Positions 1 through 8,580 are shown, counted from the stretch's first letter. The stretch is 64,000 bases of DNA from JAJDXO01 sp965221855 (GCA_965221855.1 CBDCSV010000006.1:310001-374000), one strand, 5' to 3'. Translations and numbers: made by a program. The notes: generated by a model not told the origin, from the letters alone.

Positions 1-1044
1 ACGGGCGAAGATGAGCGGGCTGTTGATGGCCTTCTGGGTGGCTTGAGCGAGCCTGAGCAGCAGATAGGCGATCATCGCGACGGCGATCTGGATGCGCACG
101 GCGTTCTCGCTGTTGCCGATGAAGTGTTTGATCTTGAGGGTCTGTTTGACCCAGCGGAAGAACAGCTCGATGGCCCATCGCCGCTTGTAGAGCTCGGCGA
201 TCTCCTCGGCCGGGGCGTCGAGGTCGTTGGAGAGGATGCGCAGCACCTTGCCGGTGTCGGTCTTGATCCGCACCTCGCGCACCGGCTCGGAGAACGGGTT
301 CTTGCGGTTTTTGGCCTGGCGTTTGGGCAGCAAGCCGATGCGGTCGGACAGGATGCCGCCGTTCTCGGCCACATCGAGTTCGGCGATGAGGTCGAGCGGC
401 GTGCTGGACTTGAAGCGGGTGACGATGCGGCATCCGGCGGCGTCCAGCTTGGCCCACCAGGCATAATCGTAGTAGCCGAGGTCGTAGACGTAGGTGGCGC
501 CGGCCTCGATGGGCATCTCCTTCGCCGCCGTGATGTCGTTGACCCGGGCCGCCGTCATCGCCGAATAAACCGGCTGATCGGCATCCGCGTCGTAGATCAC
601 GTGGACCTTGGCGCCGCACACCTTGGCCGAGAAGCGCGCCCACTCGGACCCGGCCCCGCTCAGGCGGAGCCCGGTGGAATCGATCAGATAGGTGGCATCG
701 CCGAGCTTGCGCCGCAGCCCCCGCTGGGCGCGGCCGGCCATCTCGGCGAACAGGCCCGAGAACACCGCCGCCGGACGGCGCGCGTTGGCGTCGGCGAAGG
801 TCGAGCGTGACACCGTGCGGCCGCCGACATGGTACAAACGCGCCGAATGGCTCTCCAGGCCGCCGGCGATCTCCCGCAGGCTGGACGCGCCGGAGAACTG
901 TCCATACAGCAGGGCGATGAACTGGCTCTTCGTCGGCAACCGGCGAATGTGCTTGTCCGCGCCGTGCTCGGCAACCAAACGCTCAAAAGCGTCCCAAGGA
1001 ATATGCTTCAACAGATCGTGGAAAACGCTATTGTGGTGATGCAT
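1..1044 (-). CDS. IS4 family transposase (DUF4372 N-terminus), 3' end outside window
   Basis: The visible 348 codons match the full 382-residue transposases at 14235-15383 and 48018-49166, as far as can be read. The protein starts MHHHNSVFHDLLKHIP, a DUF4372-type N-terminus. The DDE catalytic core follows: a first acidic residue in YLIDSTGLRLSG, a second in YVYDLGYYDYAWW, and a YKRRWAIELFFRWVKQ motif carrying the IS4 Y-(2)-R-(3)-E-(6)-K signature. The start ATG at 1044 has GGAGG about 10 nt upstream. The C-terminal ~34 codons fall left of position 1. It encodes mobility of the surrounding IS. Confidence 0.93.
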   Translation of the reverse strand, partial: MHHHNSVFHDLLKHIPWDAFERLVAEHGADKHIRRLPTKSQFIALLYGQFSGASSLREIAGGLESHSARLYHVGGRTVSRSTFADANARRPAAVFSGLFAEMAGRAQRGLRRKLGDATYLIDSTGLRLSGAGSEWARFSAKVCGAKVHVIYDADADQPVYSAMTAARVNDITAAKEMPIEAGATYVYDLGYYDYAWWAKLDAAGCRIVTRFKSSTPLDLIAELDVAENGGILSDRIGLLPKRQAKNRKNPFSEPVREVRIKTDTGKVLRILSNDLDAPAEEIAELYKRRWAIELFFRWVKQTLKIKHFIGNSENAVRIQIAVAMIAYLLLRLAQATQKAINSPLIFAR

Positions 1045-1145
1045 GGCATTGAGCCTCCTTCGTGTCCAAAACGTTCGCAAACGCTTGGACCCCAGTAGAA
1101 TCAATGCCATGCAACCCGTCCACAAAAATAAACCGGACAGCAGTG
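1..1145 (-). mobile_element. IS4-type insertion sequence, copy 1, cut by the window edge
   Basis: This is the same element as the copies at 14134-15404 and 47917-49187. It lies in reverse orientation, so its 5' terminal repeat (CACTGCTGTCCGG on the minus strand) ends at 1145. The complete copies are 1271 bp, so about 126 bp should lie left of the window. Immediately outside the end, 1146-1167 reads CGCTCGACACGGGCATCCACG. That looks like one arm of a REP-type palindrome of the kind seen whole at about 6837-6863, so this copy appears to have landed inside a REP hairpin. The other arm and any target duplication are out of view. Confidence 0.93.
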
Positions 1146-1271
1146 CGCTCGACACGGGCATCCACGCCTTCGGGGGGGCCGGGCCTGCTCAACATCGCGA
1201 GCGCGCACAACCGCGCCGCGGGGCATGAACATGTCCTTGACTTCATATTTCGGCCGCTTCATCCTGCCGCA

Positions 1272-1628
1272 ACGAGCTGGCGGGTCCAGATTGCCGAGGA
1301 GTTCGGGCCCGAATTGTCGGAGCTGCCCCTGGAGGTGCGCAGGGCGATCCTCGCGCATTCCCGGCTGCTCCGGGAGTACGGCCCGCGGCTTGGGCGCCCG
1401 CGTGTGGATACGCTGAACGGGTCGCGGCACGCGAACATGAAGGAGATGCGGTTCGGTGCGGCGGGCGGGGAGTGGCGAGTGGCCTTTGCGTTCGACCCCG
1501 AGCGCCGCGCCATGCTTCTGGTGGCGGGCGACAAGTCGGGCGGGAGCGAGCGGCGGTTCTATCGCGAGTTGATCCGCAAGGCCGATGAGCGCTTCGACCG
1601 GCACCTTGCCCGGCTCGCCGATGGATAG
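1272..1628 (+). CDS. HigB/Gp49-like (RelE superfamily) toxin, start codon unclear
   Basis: The reading frame from about 1272 encodes WRVQIAEEFGPELSELP... through GSRHANMKEMRF, WRVAFAFDPERRAMLLVAGD and a C-terminal FYRELIRKADERFDRHLARL. This is the usual layout of phage Gp49-like HigB toxins, which act as ribosome-dependent mRNA interferases. Its length (~118 aa) is normal. No ATG, GTG or TTG lies near the expected N-terminus (codons run ACG-AGC-TGG at 1272). The open frame simply continues upstream into the IS4 copy. Either a non-canonical start is used or the original start has been lost. The gene ends 15 bp before the antitoxin, forming a toxin-first operon. Confidence 0.75.
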   Translation, partial: TSWRVQIAEEFGPELSELPLEVRRAILAHSRLLREYGPRLGRPRVDTLNGSRHANMKEMRFGAAGGEWRVAFAFDPERRAMLLVAGDKSGGSERRFYRELIRKADERFDRHLARLADG

Positions 1629-1643
1629 AGAAGGAGAATAATC

Positions 1644-1997
1644 ATGGCACTGGATGTTGAAGACGTGATCGCCGGTCTCGACCCTGCCGAGCGCCGCAAG
1701 GTGGAGGAAATGGCCGCCGAGCTGATCGCCGAGGAGATGACGCTGCGCGAACTGCGCAAGGCCCGCGCGCTGACCCAGGCCAGCGTCGCACGCGAGCTCG
1801 GCATCGGCCAGGACGCCATCTCCCGGCTGGAGAAGCGGAGCGATCTCCTGTTGTCCACGCTGCGCCGGACGGTGGAGGCGATGGGCGGCAGCCTGTCGCT
1901 GGTCGCCCGCTTTCCCGACCGGCCCCCGGTCGAGCTCTCCGGCATTGCCGAACACGACGCCGCGACCGAAGTATCACAGGCGGATACTCGTCGTTGA
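1644..1997 (+). CDS. HigA-like XRE-family antitoxin
   Basis: A 117-residue protein with a helical N-terminus (about residues 1-35) and a Cro/XRE helix-turn-helix (MTLRELRKARALTQASVARELGIGQDAISRLEKRSD, residues ~33-67). A short C-terminal strand region (GGSLSLVARFPDRPPVELSG) follows. This arrangement, placed directly after a Gp49-type toxin, is typical of HigBA-like modules in which the antitoxin binds both toxin and operator. GAGAAGGAG lies just upstream of the ATG at 1644. The function is inferred from family and context. Confidence 0.85.
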   Translation: MALDVEDVIAGLDPAERRKVEEMAAELIAEEMTLRELRKARALTQASVARELGIGQDAISRLEKRSDLLLSTLRRTVEAMGGSLSLVARFPDRPPVELSGIAEHDAATEVSQADTRR

Positions 1998-2063
1998 ACG
2001 GCCATGGGCCCGCCTCACCGGACCGGCCGCGCCGGCCGGAAGACAGGCTTTGGGCGGGGCATC

Positions 2064-2155
2064 CAGGATATTCACCACGGAGCGCACGGAGGACACAGAG
2101 TATCCACACTCGAATCCGCTCCGTGATCTCGGTGTACTCCGTGGTGAATATCCTG
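2064..2155. repeat. 92-bp palindromic element with 19-bp perfect inverted ends
   Basis: CAGGATATTCACCACGGAG at 2064-2082 is the exact reverse complement of 2137-2155. The interior also contains short runs such as GCACGGAGGACACAGAG. I recognise the CACCACGGAG...GAGGACACAGAG wording as a repeat that recurs in many unrelated bacterial genomes, where it yields spurious TTEDTE-type peptides. It is non-coding and may be a MITE or other fold-back element. Only one copy is present in this window. Confidence 0.7.
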
Positions 2156-2156
2156 T

Positions 2157-2298
2157 CCCCCCTCACCCAGCTACGGCTAAGCCGGGCTGCCGCCCGACAA
2201 GCCTTCACACCCCTCTCCCCCCAAGGGGGGCGAGGGAGTTTCGGTGTCATCCCCTCTCCCCCTTCTTCAGGGGGAGAGGGTCAGGGTGAGGGGGTCAC
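2157..2298. repeat. Dispersed palindromic intergenic repeat, copy R1
   Basis: It begins CCCCTCACCCAGCTACGGCT and ends CAGGGTGAGGGGGTCACG. Inside are two stem-loops, CCTCTCCCCCC/GGGGGGCGAGGG and CCCCTCTCCCCC/GGGGGAGAGGG, separated by AGTTTCGGTGT. The same architecture recurs about a dozen times in this window, always between genes. No gene is supported between 1998 and 2356. Confidence 0.9.
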
Positions 2299-2356
2299 GA
2301 AAAAAGGGTGAGGGGGAGAGGGAATATGATGGGGGGAGGGAATTGGGGGCGGGCCG

Positions 2357-5300
2357 TCAGAACGCGAAGCGCGCCTCGAGGCGGGCGGACCAGGACGTAT
2401 CGCCGGAGCCCAGGCCCGCCGCTCCGACCGAGCCGCCGATGGTGTAGCCGCCCATGCGGTACGCGCCGCCCAGCCCGGCGCCGAGGCGGGTCCCGCCGGC
2501 CTTCGATTCCAGCGCCGTGCCCGACACGTCCACCTTGGTGCCGCCGCCGAGAACCTGCGCCGCGCCCAGGGAGCCCCGCAGCGTGAGCCGGTCGACGCCG
2601 TCCCGGCGCAGCAGCCCGGTCTCGGCGATGACGCCCGCCCCGGCGGAGAGCCGGTTCGCTTCCTCGACCGAGACCCGCGAGAACAGCCCGTCCTCGAACT
2701 CGCCCATGGCGACCCCCGAGCGGCGCAGCAGCCCCCGCGCGGTCAGCCGCGTCTTCCGGCCGAGAAGCTCCAGGCCGAAGCGCCGCCCGCCCTCGAGGCC
2801 GAGCCCGTGGACCAGGCCGGTGACGCCGCTCTTCAAGCCGCCCCGCGTCTCCGAGGAGAGATCCGCGCTGTAGCGGGTGAGCGAGAGCCGGCCACGGCCG
2901 TACCAGTCGTCTTCCCCTTCCCAGGCCACGCCGCCGATGAGCCCCATGCCCCGGGCCTCGATCCGCCCGCCGCCGGTCGGCGCCGAGACATTCGCCGAGC
3001 CCGAGACCACCCGCACCCCGGCCCAGCCGGCGAGCCCCTCATAGGGGAGGGCGAAGTCCATGCCGCTTTCCACGCTGAAGCGCTCGTGGTCGTACTCGGC
3101 CCCCACCGTGGCGGCGCCGGGCTTGTAGGAGCCCTGGCCGCCCGCGATGCGCGCCCAGATGGGGGTATGGGCCGAGCGCAGCAGGGCCGCATCACCGATG
3201 CCCCCGGAGCCGCCCGCCTCGTCCAGCCGCAGCAGGACCCCCGGCAGCGCCTCGTAGACCGCCGCCCGCGGGGCGAAGTATTCCAGGAAATCCGCCACTA
3301 TGATGTGGGCCCCGTCCGCCTCGGCGCGGAGCGCTACGTCCCACGCGCCGTTCGGGACCAGGACGCCGTCGGCGACGGTCCCTGCGTCCATGAGGACGAC
3401 GCCGTTGACCGCCAGGGTCGTACGGGACGCGCCGCCTTCGTTGACGATATCGCCGCCCAGCAGGTCCCCGATCCGCCGGCCCTCGGGCCGCAGGCCGACA
3501 TACAGCTTGGGATCGTCCGCCGACGCCTGGCCCGAACGCATGGCCGCCCGGATCGCGATCCCCGACGCCGCGCCGACGCGCCCGTTCGGTCCGATGATCA
3601 CCCGGCCGCCGCCGGCGAGGTAAATGCCCGCGCCGGTGCCCGAACCGCCGTACACCCGGCCGTCCACCCACACGGTCTGCTTGCGGTAGCCGTCGTCGTC
3701 CCGGCCGGTCGTGGCGAACAGGGTATTGCCGCTTGTCGAGAGCCCGCCGACCGCAACGCCGTGGGCGCCGGCGCCCGATGCGCGGATGTCGCTATCCCGG
3801 ATGCCGATGCGGACCGCGCCGTCGTCCGATCCCTCCAGTTGCAGGACGTAGATGCCGTGTGACGTAGTCCTGATGGTGCTGCCCCGGACAAGGATGTAGA
3901 TATCGCCGGACGAACCAAGACCCGAGCCGCCGCGCAGGGCATAGATGCCGCGGGAGCCGGCGCCCGAGGCCGTGACGGCGCTGTCCGCGACGGTGATGGC
4001 CATATCGCTGTACGCAGTGCCGTCGTGCCAGGCGAAGATGCCGTGGGCGCCGGCGCCCCGGGTCGAAACCGAACTGCCGCCGGTGACCGAGATGCGGATG
4101 CCGCCGTCCCAGCCGTTGTGGTAGCCGTAAACGCCGTGGGCGGCGCCTGTCCCCGTGGTCGTGATGGCGCCGCCCGCGATATGGATGTCGATGTCGCCGC
4201 CCCCCGAGGTCTGGCGGCGGGCGTAGACGCCGCGGGCGCCGGCGCCGGAGGCCGTGACGGCGCTGTCCGCGACGGTGACGACGATATCGCTGAGCGCGGT
4301 GCCGGCGTGCCGGGCATAGATGCCGTGGGCGCTGGCGGCCGAGGTCGATACCGAACTGCCGCCCCTGACCGAGACGCGGATGCCCCCGTCTTCGCCGTTG
4401 TGGTAGCCGTAAACGCCGTAGGCGGAGCTTCCCCCCGTGGTCGTGATGGTGGTGCCCGAGACGTCGATCACGATATCGCCGGCGCTGAAGCCGTCCGTCT
4501 GGAAGTGCGAGGCGAAGACCCCGCGGCCCCTGGAGCCCGAAGTCGTAATTTTGCTGTTCCTGACGCGGAGGACGATATCGCCTCTGTCCTGGTGCCAGCC
4601 GAATACGCCATAGCCGGCGTCGCCCGAGACGGTGACGGTGCTCCCTGCGACGTCGATGCCGATGTCGCCGGCGCTGTTGTGGTAGCCGTAAACGCCGTGG
4701 AACTTGGCCGTGACAATACTGCCGGAAACGTCGATGTCGATGTCGCCGGCGTTGGTTTGGTCCCCGTGGTTGTGATAGGCGGCGACGCCCCGTCCCTCGG
4801 CCGATATAACGGTGCTGGACCGCAGGACGATGTTTATGTCGCCGGCGTCCGAATGCCAGCCCACGACACCCTCGGCGTTGGTGCCCGTGGTCGAAACCGA
4901 ACTGCCGCCCGAAATCGCGATGTTGATGTCGCCGGCGCCCTCGTGCTGGCCGTAGACGCCTCTGGCGCCCTCGCCCGAAGTCGTAACCTTGCTACCGCCC
5001 GAGATCGCGATGTTGATGCCGCCGGCGTTGGTGCCGTCCCCGTTCCCGTGATAGCCGTAAATGCCGTGGCCGCTATCGCCCGAGCCCGTGACGGTGGCGG
5101 CCCTGACGCGGAGGTCGATAGCGCCGGTGCCCTCGTGCCGGCCGACAATGCCGTAGCCCAAGCCGCCCGCGCCCGCGACGAGGCTGCCGGAGACATCGAT
5201 GACGATGTCGCCGTCGCCGGAAAGCCAGCCGTAAACGCCGGCGCCGAAGAGGCTGGTGGCCGTATCGCCCGCACCCGTGACGGTGCTGTCCCTGACGCGG

Positions 5301-6310
5301 AGGCGGATATCGCCGTCGCTCTCGTGCCGGCCGAAAATGCCGTGGCCGGTCGATACCTCGACGGTGCTGCTCGTGACATCGATGTCGATGTCGCCGGCGC
5401 CGTCGTGGTGGCCGTAAACGCCGTGGGGGATGGTATTCCCGGCGCCCTCCCCCCCTGTGGTCGTGACGGTGCTGCCCTTGACATCGATGTCGATATCGCC
5501 GGCGCCGCTGTGGCGGCCTTCGATGCCGGGTGCGCCGTCGCCCGAAGTCGAGACCGAACTGCCGCCCGTGACCGCAATGCTGAGTTTGCCGGTGACCGAC
5601 GCCCCGACAAGCCCCTTGACGCCGGCGGACAGCGACCCCGCGGTTATGACATCCGTATTCCGCAGGCCGACGCGGAGATCGCCCGTGCCCGCGTTGATAG
5701 TGCCGAAGACGCCGTGGTTGTCGCTGCTCCCGGTCGTGACGGCGCTGTCCCGGATGTCGATGACGATATCGGCATCGTTGCCGGTGGCGAGGCCCTCCGA
5801 GTCCGAGGCGTAAATGCCGTGCCCGTCGGTGGTGGTGACGGTGCTGTCCCTGACGCCGATGTCGATCTTCCCGGTGCCGTCGTGCCGAGCCCGGACGCCG
5901 TGGGAAAGAACGCCCGTCGTCGTGACGGTGCTGCCGGTGACATCGATGTCGATATCGCCGGTGCTTCCTTTCTTCCAGCCGTGGATGCCGTGATCATCGT
6001 CGCCCGTCGTCGAGATGGTCGTCCCGTCCCGCCGGATGTCGATATCCCTCGTGGAGGTCGCCGGTTCGATGCACTGGACCCCCGACACGCCCGAGACATT
6101 TTCGCTGCACGCCGCCGTCTGCGCCTCGGCCGGCCCGGCGCCGAGCATGAGGGCGAAGGCGAGGGCGGACGCGCAGGCCGCCCAGCGCCCGCCGCGCGCA
6201 AGGGCGGCGGCGAACCCGGAAGAGAAGAAAGCGGGCCCCGCCGGACGGCAGGGGCCGGAACTCAGGCGGCGGGAATGGCGCTCCCGCCAAGCAAAGTCTG
6301 CGCGGCCCAT
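2357..6310 (-). CDS. Autotransporter with ~24 repeats in the passenger domain
   Basis: A 1317-residue predicted type Va secreted protein. An extended N-terminus ends in a hydrophobic segment (about residues 43-60) and an AEAQ signal-peptidase-like site near residue 64. Residues ~85-830 hold about 24 degenerate ~30-residue units of the form HGVYGYHNGAGDIDIDVSGSTVTTTG, expected to fold as a right-handed beta-helix. Residues ~1040-1317 resemble an autotransporter beta-barrel (WARIAGGQGSYKPG, later alternating strands) and the chain ends in Phe (LEARFAF), as outer-membrane proteins do. The likely role is surface adhesion or cell-cell interaction. The substrate is unknown. The gene is monocistronic, and a 7-bp tandem repeat lies upstream. 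The annotated ATG at 6310 has no strong ribosome-binding site, so the true start may be slightly downstream. Confidence 0.88.
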   Translation of the reverse strand: MGRADFAWRERHSRRLSSGPCRPAGPAFFSSGFAAALARGGRWAACASALAFALMLGAGPAEAQTAACSENVSGVSGVQCIEPATSTRDIDIRRDGTTISTTGDDDHGIHGWKKGSTGDIDIDVTGSTVTTTGVLSHGVRARHDGTGKIDIGVRDSTVTTTDGHGIYASDSEGLATGNDADIVIDIRDSAVTTGSSDNHGVFGTINAGTGDLRVGLRNTDVITAGSLSAGVKGLVGASVTGKLSIAVTGGSSVSTSGDGAPGIEGRHSGAGDIDIDVKGSTVTTTGGEGAGNTIPHGVYGHHDGAGDIDIDVTSSTVEVSTGHGIFGRHESDGDIRLRVRDSTVTGAGDTATSLFGAGVYGWLSGDGDIVIDVSGSLVAGAGGLGYGIVGRHEGTGAIDLRVRAATVTGSGDSGHGIYGYHGNGDGTNAGGINIAISGGSKVTTSGEGARGVYGQHEGAGDINIAISGGSSVSTTGTNAEGVVGWHSDAGDINIVLRSSTVISAEGRGVAAYHNHGDQTNAGDIDIDVSGSIVTAKFHGVYGYHNSAGDIGIDVAGSTVTVSGDAGYGVFGWHQDRGDIVLRVRNSKITTSGSRGRGVFASHFQTDGFSAGDIVIDVSGTTITTTGGSSAYGVYGYHNGEDGGIRVSVRGGSSVSTSAASAHGIYARHAGTALSDIVVTVADSAVTASGAGARGVYARRQTSGGGDIDIHIAGGAITTTGTGAAHGVYGYHNGWDGGIRISVTGGSSVSTRGAGAHGIFAWHDGTAYSDMAITVADSAVTASGAGSRGIYALRGGSGLGSSGDIYILVRGSTIRTTSHGIYVLQLEGSDDGAVRIGIRDSDIRASGAGAHGVAVGGLSTSGNTLFATTGRDDDGYRKQTVWVDGRVYGGSGTGAGIYLAGGGRVIIGPNGRVGAASGIAIRAAMRSGQASADDPKLYVGLRPEGRRIGDLLGGDIVNEGGASRTTLAVNGVVLMDAGTVADGVLVPNGAWDVALRAEADGAHIIVADFLEYFAPRAAVYEALPGVLLRLDEAGGSGGIGDAALLRSAHTPIWARIAGGQGSYKPGAATVGAEYDHERFSVESGMDFALPYEGLAGWAGVRVVSGSANVSAPTGGGRIEARGMGLIGGVAWEGEDDWYGRGRLSLTRYSADLSSETRGGLKSGVTGLVHGLGLEGGRRFGLELLGRKTRLTARGLLRRSGVAMGEFEDGLFSRVSVEEANRLSAGAGVIAETGLLRRDGVDRLTLRGSLGAAQVLGGGTKVDVSGTALESKAGGTRLGAGLGGAYRMGGYTIGGSVGAAGLGSGDTSWSARLEARFAF

Positions 6311-6374
6311 GGGGTCAGCCGCGCCCTATACGGAATAGCGGGCCGGGCCGCCCAGCCGGAGGATACAAGAATAG

Positions 6375-6419
6375 GCTCGGCGCTCGGCGCTCGGCGCTCG
6401 GCGCTCGGCGCTCGGCGCT
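6375..6419. repeat. Heptanucleotide tandem repeat (GCTCGGC x6)
   Basis: Six perfect head-to-tail copies of GCTCGGC occupy 6375-6416, followed by a partial GCTT. The tract lies 65 bp upstream of the autotransporter start codon and immediately downstream (in the gene's direction) of an AT-rich stretch. Tracts of this type expand and contract by slipped-strand mispairing. It is not within a supported coding frame. Confidence 0.95.
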
Positions 6420-6421
6420 TA

Positions 6422-6427
6422 ATTATA
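6422..6427 (-). promoter_or_regulatory. Possible -10 element of the autotransporter promoter
   Basis: The minus strand reads TATAAT here, within an AT-rich island (about 6418-6465) that stands out from the GC-rich surroundings. Transcription from it would begin inside the heptanucleotide tract, placing the tract in the 5' leader. No convincing -35 hexamer is visible at 16-18 bp, so the call is tentative. Confidence 0.35.
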
Positions 6428-6674
6428 ACAGGAAATGTATGGTTTCTTATAACACGGCGAAATATCGATCTGCAACCGGCAAGGGCCGTATCCACTGGAA
6501 CTGAAACCGTCATCGAAGCCGTCCTTTCCCTGCCGATCCCGTATACCAAGCCGCGCCAGCCGATTCATCCCCGTCCGGAGCGTCTATAGGTTGATAAAGA
6601 GTACGGAACCGCACACGGTCTGTGAAATGCATTGTCGAGCGGTTTTCGATAGCAGAATTGTTATGATGAAGTTT

Positions 6675-6810
6675 CCCCTCACCCAGCTACGGCTATGGCT
6701 CGGCTTCGCCTCGCCGAGCCTTCGCAACCCTCTCCCCCAAGGGGGCGAGGGAGTTTCGGTGGGGTCCCCTCTCCCCCTTGGGGGAGAGGGTCAGGGTGAG
6801 GGGGTCATAG
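6675..6810. repeat. Dispersed palindromic intergenic repeat, copy R2
   Basis: CCCCTCACCCAGCTACGGCT at the left end and TCAGGGTGAGGGGGTCA at the right end bracket two CCCTCTCCCCC/GGGGGAGAGGG-type hairpins, with the loop reduced to TT in the right-hand one. The rest of the 6311-6965 gap holds the AT-rich promoter area, this repeat and short REP-like palindromes. One is GATGCCCGTG/CACGGGCATGACG near 6838-6863. Another, near 6894-6957, contains TTTGCCGGC/GCCGGCAAA. I see no gene there. Confidence 0.9.
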
Positions 6811-6965
6811 GAAATGAGCGAGGGGGCGGAAGTTCGTGGATGCCCGTGTCGAGCACGGGCATGACGACTGAAGTGTGCCCCAAATGGAGTACGGCATGGC
6901 CGGGCCACTTTGCCGGCTGGCCGGCAAAGCCGGTCCAGGCCCGGCCATCCACGCTTGGGCTGCGT

Positions 6966-8329
6966 CTATCGCTTGCGGAATTTGGCGCCCGGGTGATCCG
7001 GGCGAAGCCGCTTCTGGCCCTTGCCCAGATACCGTTCGCGCAGCACCGTCTCCCGGTAGCCGGACCGGTAGAGGCCGCGCCGCTGGAGTTCCGGGACCAG
7101 CAGATCGACGACCTCCTCGAACCCCGCCGGCACCGGACCCGTGACGATGTTGAAGCCGTCCAGGCCGCAGGCGATCAATTCCTCCATCCGGTCGGCGACC
7201 TGCCGGGCGGTCCCGGCGAAATGGATGGCGTTGCCGTCCCGGGCGATGGCGGCCTTGAGGTCGCCGACCGTCGCGTCTCCCCGGTTGTCCACCAGAACCG
7301 AGCTTTTGGCTATGGAGGCGAAATCGTTGGACGCCAGATCGCCGAGTTTCACGCCGTCGGGGGTGGAGCCCAGGTCGTGACCGGTCCAATAGTCGTACAT
7401 GGCGAGAGCGGCCTCGGCGCTCGAATTCGCCTCCATCTCCGCCCGGCGGAGGCGCACGTCCCGCTCGGATTCGCCGACCAGGCAGCGAAATCCCATGAGG
7501 ATTTTCACCGCCTTCGGATCCCGCCCGATGGCGGCGGCGTTGCCGCGGATGGTATCGACCATGTCCCGCACCCGGTCCGGACTCTGCATGCCGAGAAAAA
7601 CCGCCTCGGCGTGATGTCCGGCGAACGTCATTCCCCGGGGAGAACCGCCGGCCTGATACAGGAACGGCGTCCTCTGGGGCGAGGGCGGCGTCTGGTGCGG
7701 TCCCCGCACCGAAAAATGTTCGCTCCGGTGGTTGATCCGATGGACGCCGTCCGGATCGGCCAGGACGCCGGCCTCGCGGTCGAGCCGCAGCGCGCCGTCC
7801 TCCCAGGATTGCTCCCAGAGCTTGTAGCAGACCTCCAGATATTCGTCGGCGATATCGTAGCGCTCGTCGTGCGGGACGACGGGGCCGAGGCCGTTGGCCT
7901 CGTTCACCTTGCTGGTGGAGGTCACGATGTTCCACGCCACCCTGCCCCCGGTGACGTGGTCGAGGGACGAGAAGAGGCGCGCCGCATGATACGGGGTCGC
8001 GTGAGACGTCGCGAAGGTGACGGCGAAACCGAGATGGCTCGTGCGGCCGGCGAGGGCGGCGATCAAGACCGTCGGATCGATGGCCGGCGCGAACACGCCG
8101 TTCCGCAGGGCCGCCGCTTCCGATCCGCCGTAGACGTCGCTGACGCCCATGGTATCGGCGAAAAACAAGGCGTCGAACTTGCCCCGCTCCAGGATCCCGG
8201 CGAACCTGATCCAGTAGTCCAGGGACAGGAATCCTTCCGCGCTCTCGTCATCCGCAGTTTCCAGGCGCCCCAGAATTGCGGACTCGGACAGGCCAGGGTG
8301 AACGCATTGAGATGAATTTGCTCCGCCAT
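6966..8329 (-). pseudogene. NtaA/SnaA/DszA-type flavin-dependent monooxygenase, frameshifted
   Basis: This is a bacterial luciferase-like (LLM class) FMNH2-dependent monooxygenase of the nitrilotriacetate/desulfurisation group. Conserved blocks include RGKFDALFFADTMG, GRVAWNIVTS, ANGLGPVVPHDERYDIADEYLEV, SVRGPHQTPPSPQRTPFLYQAGGS and GLDGFNIVTGP. The N-terminus (MAEQIHLNAFTLACPSPQFW, ATG at 8329) is in a different frame from the rest. The switch lies around 8235-8265 and needs one extra base to restore the reading. Downstream of it the frame is intact to 6966 (about 435 residues in total, normal for the family). It is either a recent pseudogene or a sequencing error. No flavin reductase partner is adjacent. 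Confidence 0.85.
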
Positions 8330-8448
8330 CGGTCGATCTCCAACTTGGGCTCCGATTCGGGCCCCAATCCGGGCCCGGCCGTCCCTGGAATTACCGCGAT
8401 CAGGATATTGGACCATCGAAGGGAAACAAGGCTTCCATTCAGGATATG

Positions 8449-8580
8449 ACCCCCTCACCCAGCTACGGCTAAGGCTCGCAAGCTCGCCAAGCCTGCGCAT
8501 CCCTCTCCCCCAAGGGGGCGAGGGTTTGCATCGAGTCCCCTCTCCCCCTTGGGGGAGAGGGTCAGGGTGAGGGGGTCATA
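8449..8580. repeat. Dispersed palindromic intergenic repeat, copy R3
   Basis: ACCCCCTCACCCAGCTACGG at the left and TCAGGGTGAGGGGGTCATAT at the right flank the two standard CCCTCTCCCCC/GGGGGCGAGGG and CCCCTCTCCCCC/GGGGGAGAGGG hairpins. It lies between the monooxygenase start and the DUF255 gene and leaves no room for another gene in 8330-8695. Confidence 0.9.

Noticed and set aside
2500..6000. CRISPR-like regular spacing of repeats
   Set aside because: The ~90-bp periodicity is in-frame protein repetition with degenerate units, with no conserved direct repeat, no unique spacers and no cas genes.
6262..6549. Idea that a frame starting at 6549 could be switched into the autotransporter by repeat-number change
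   Set aside because: A TAG stop in the autotransporter frame (minus strand, 6326-6328) lies between the repeat and the start codon, so translational fusion is impossible. Only transcriptional or leader effects remain.
4025..6589. 854-residue open frame on the plus strand opposite the autotransporter
   Set aside because: It mirrors the repeat periodicity of the minus-strand gene (recurring DGAARDIDVDVAG), has no signal or domain of its own, and is a by-product of GC-rich repeated codons.
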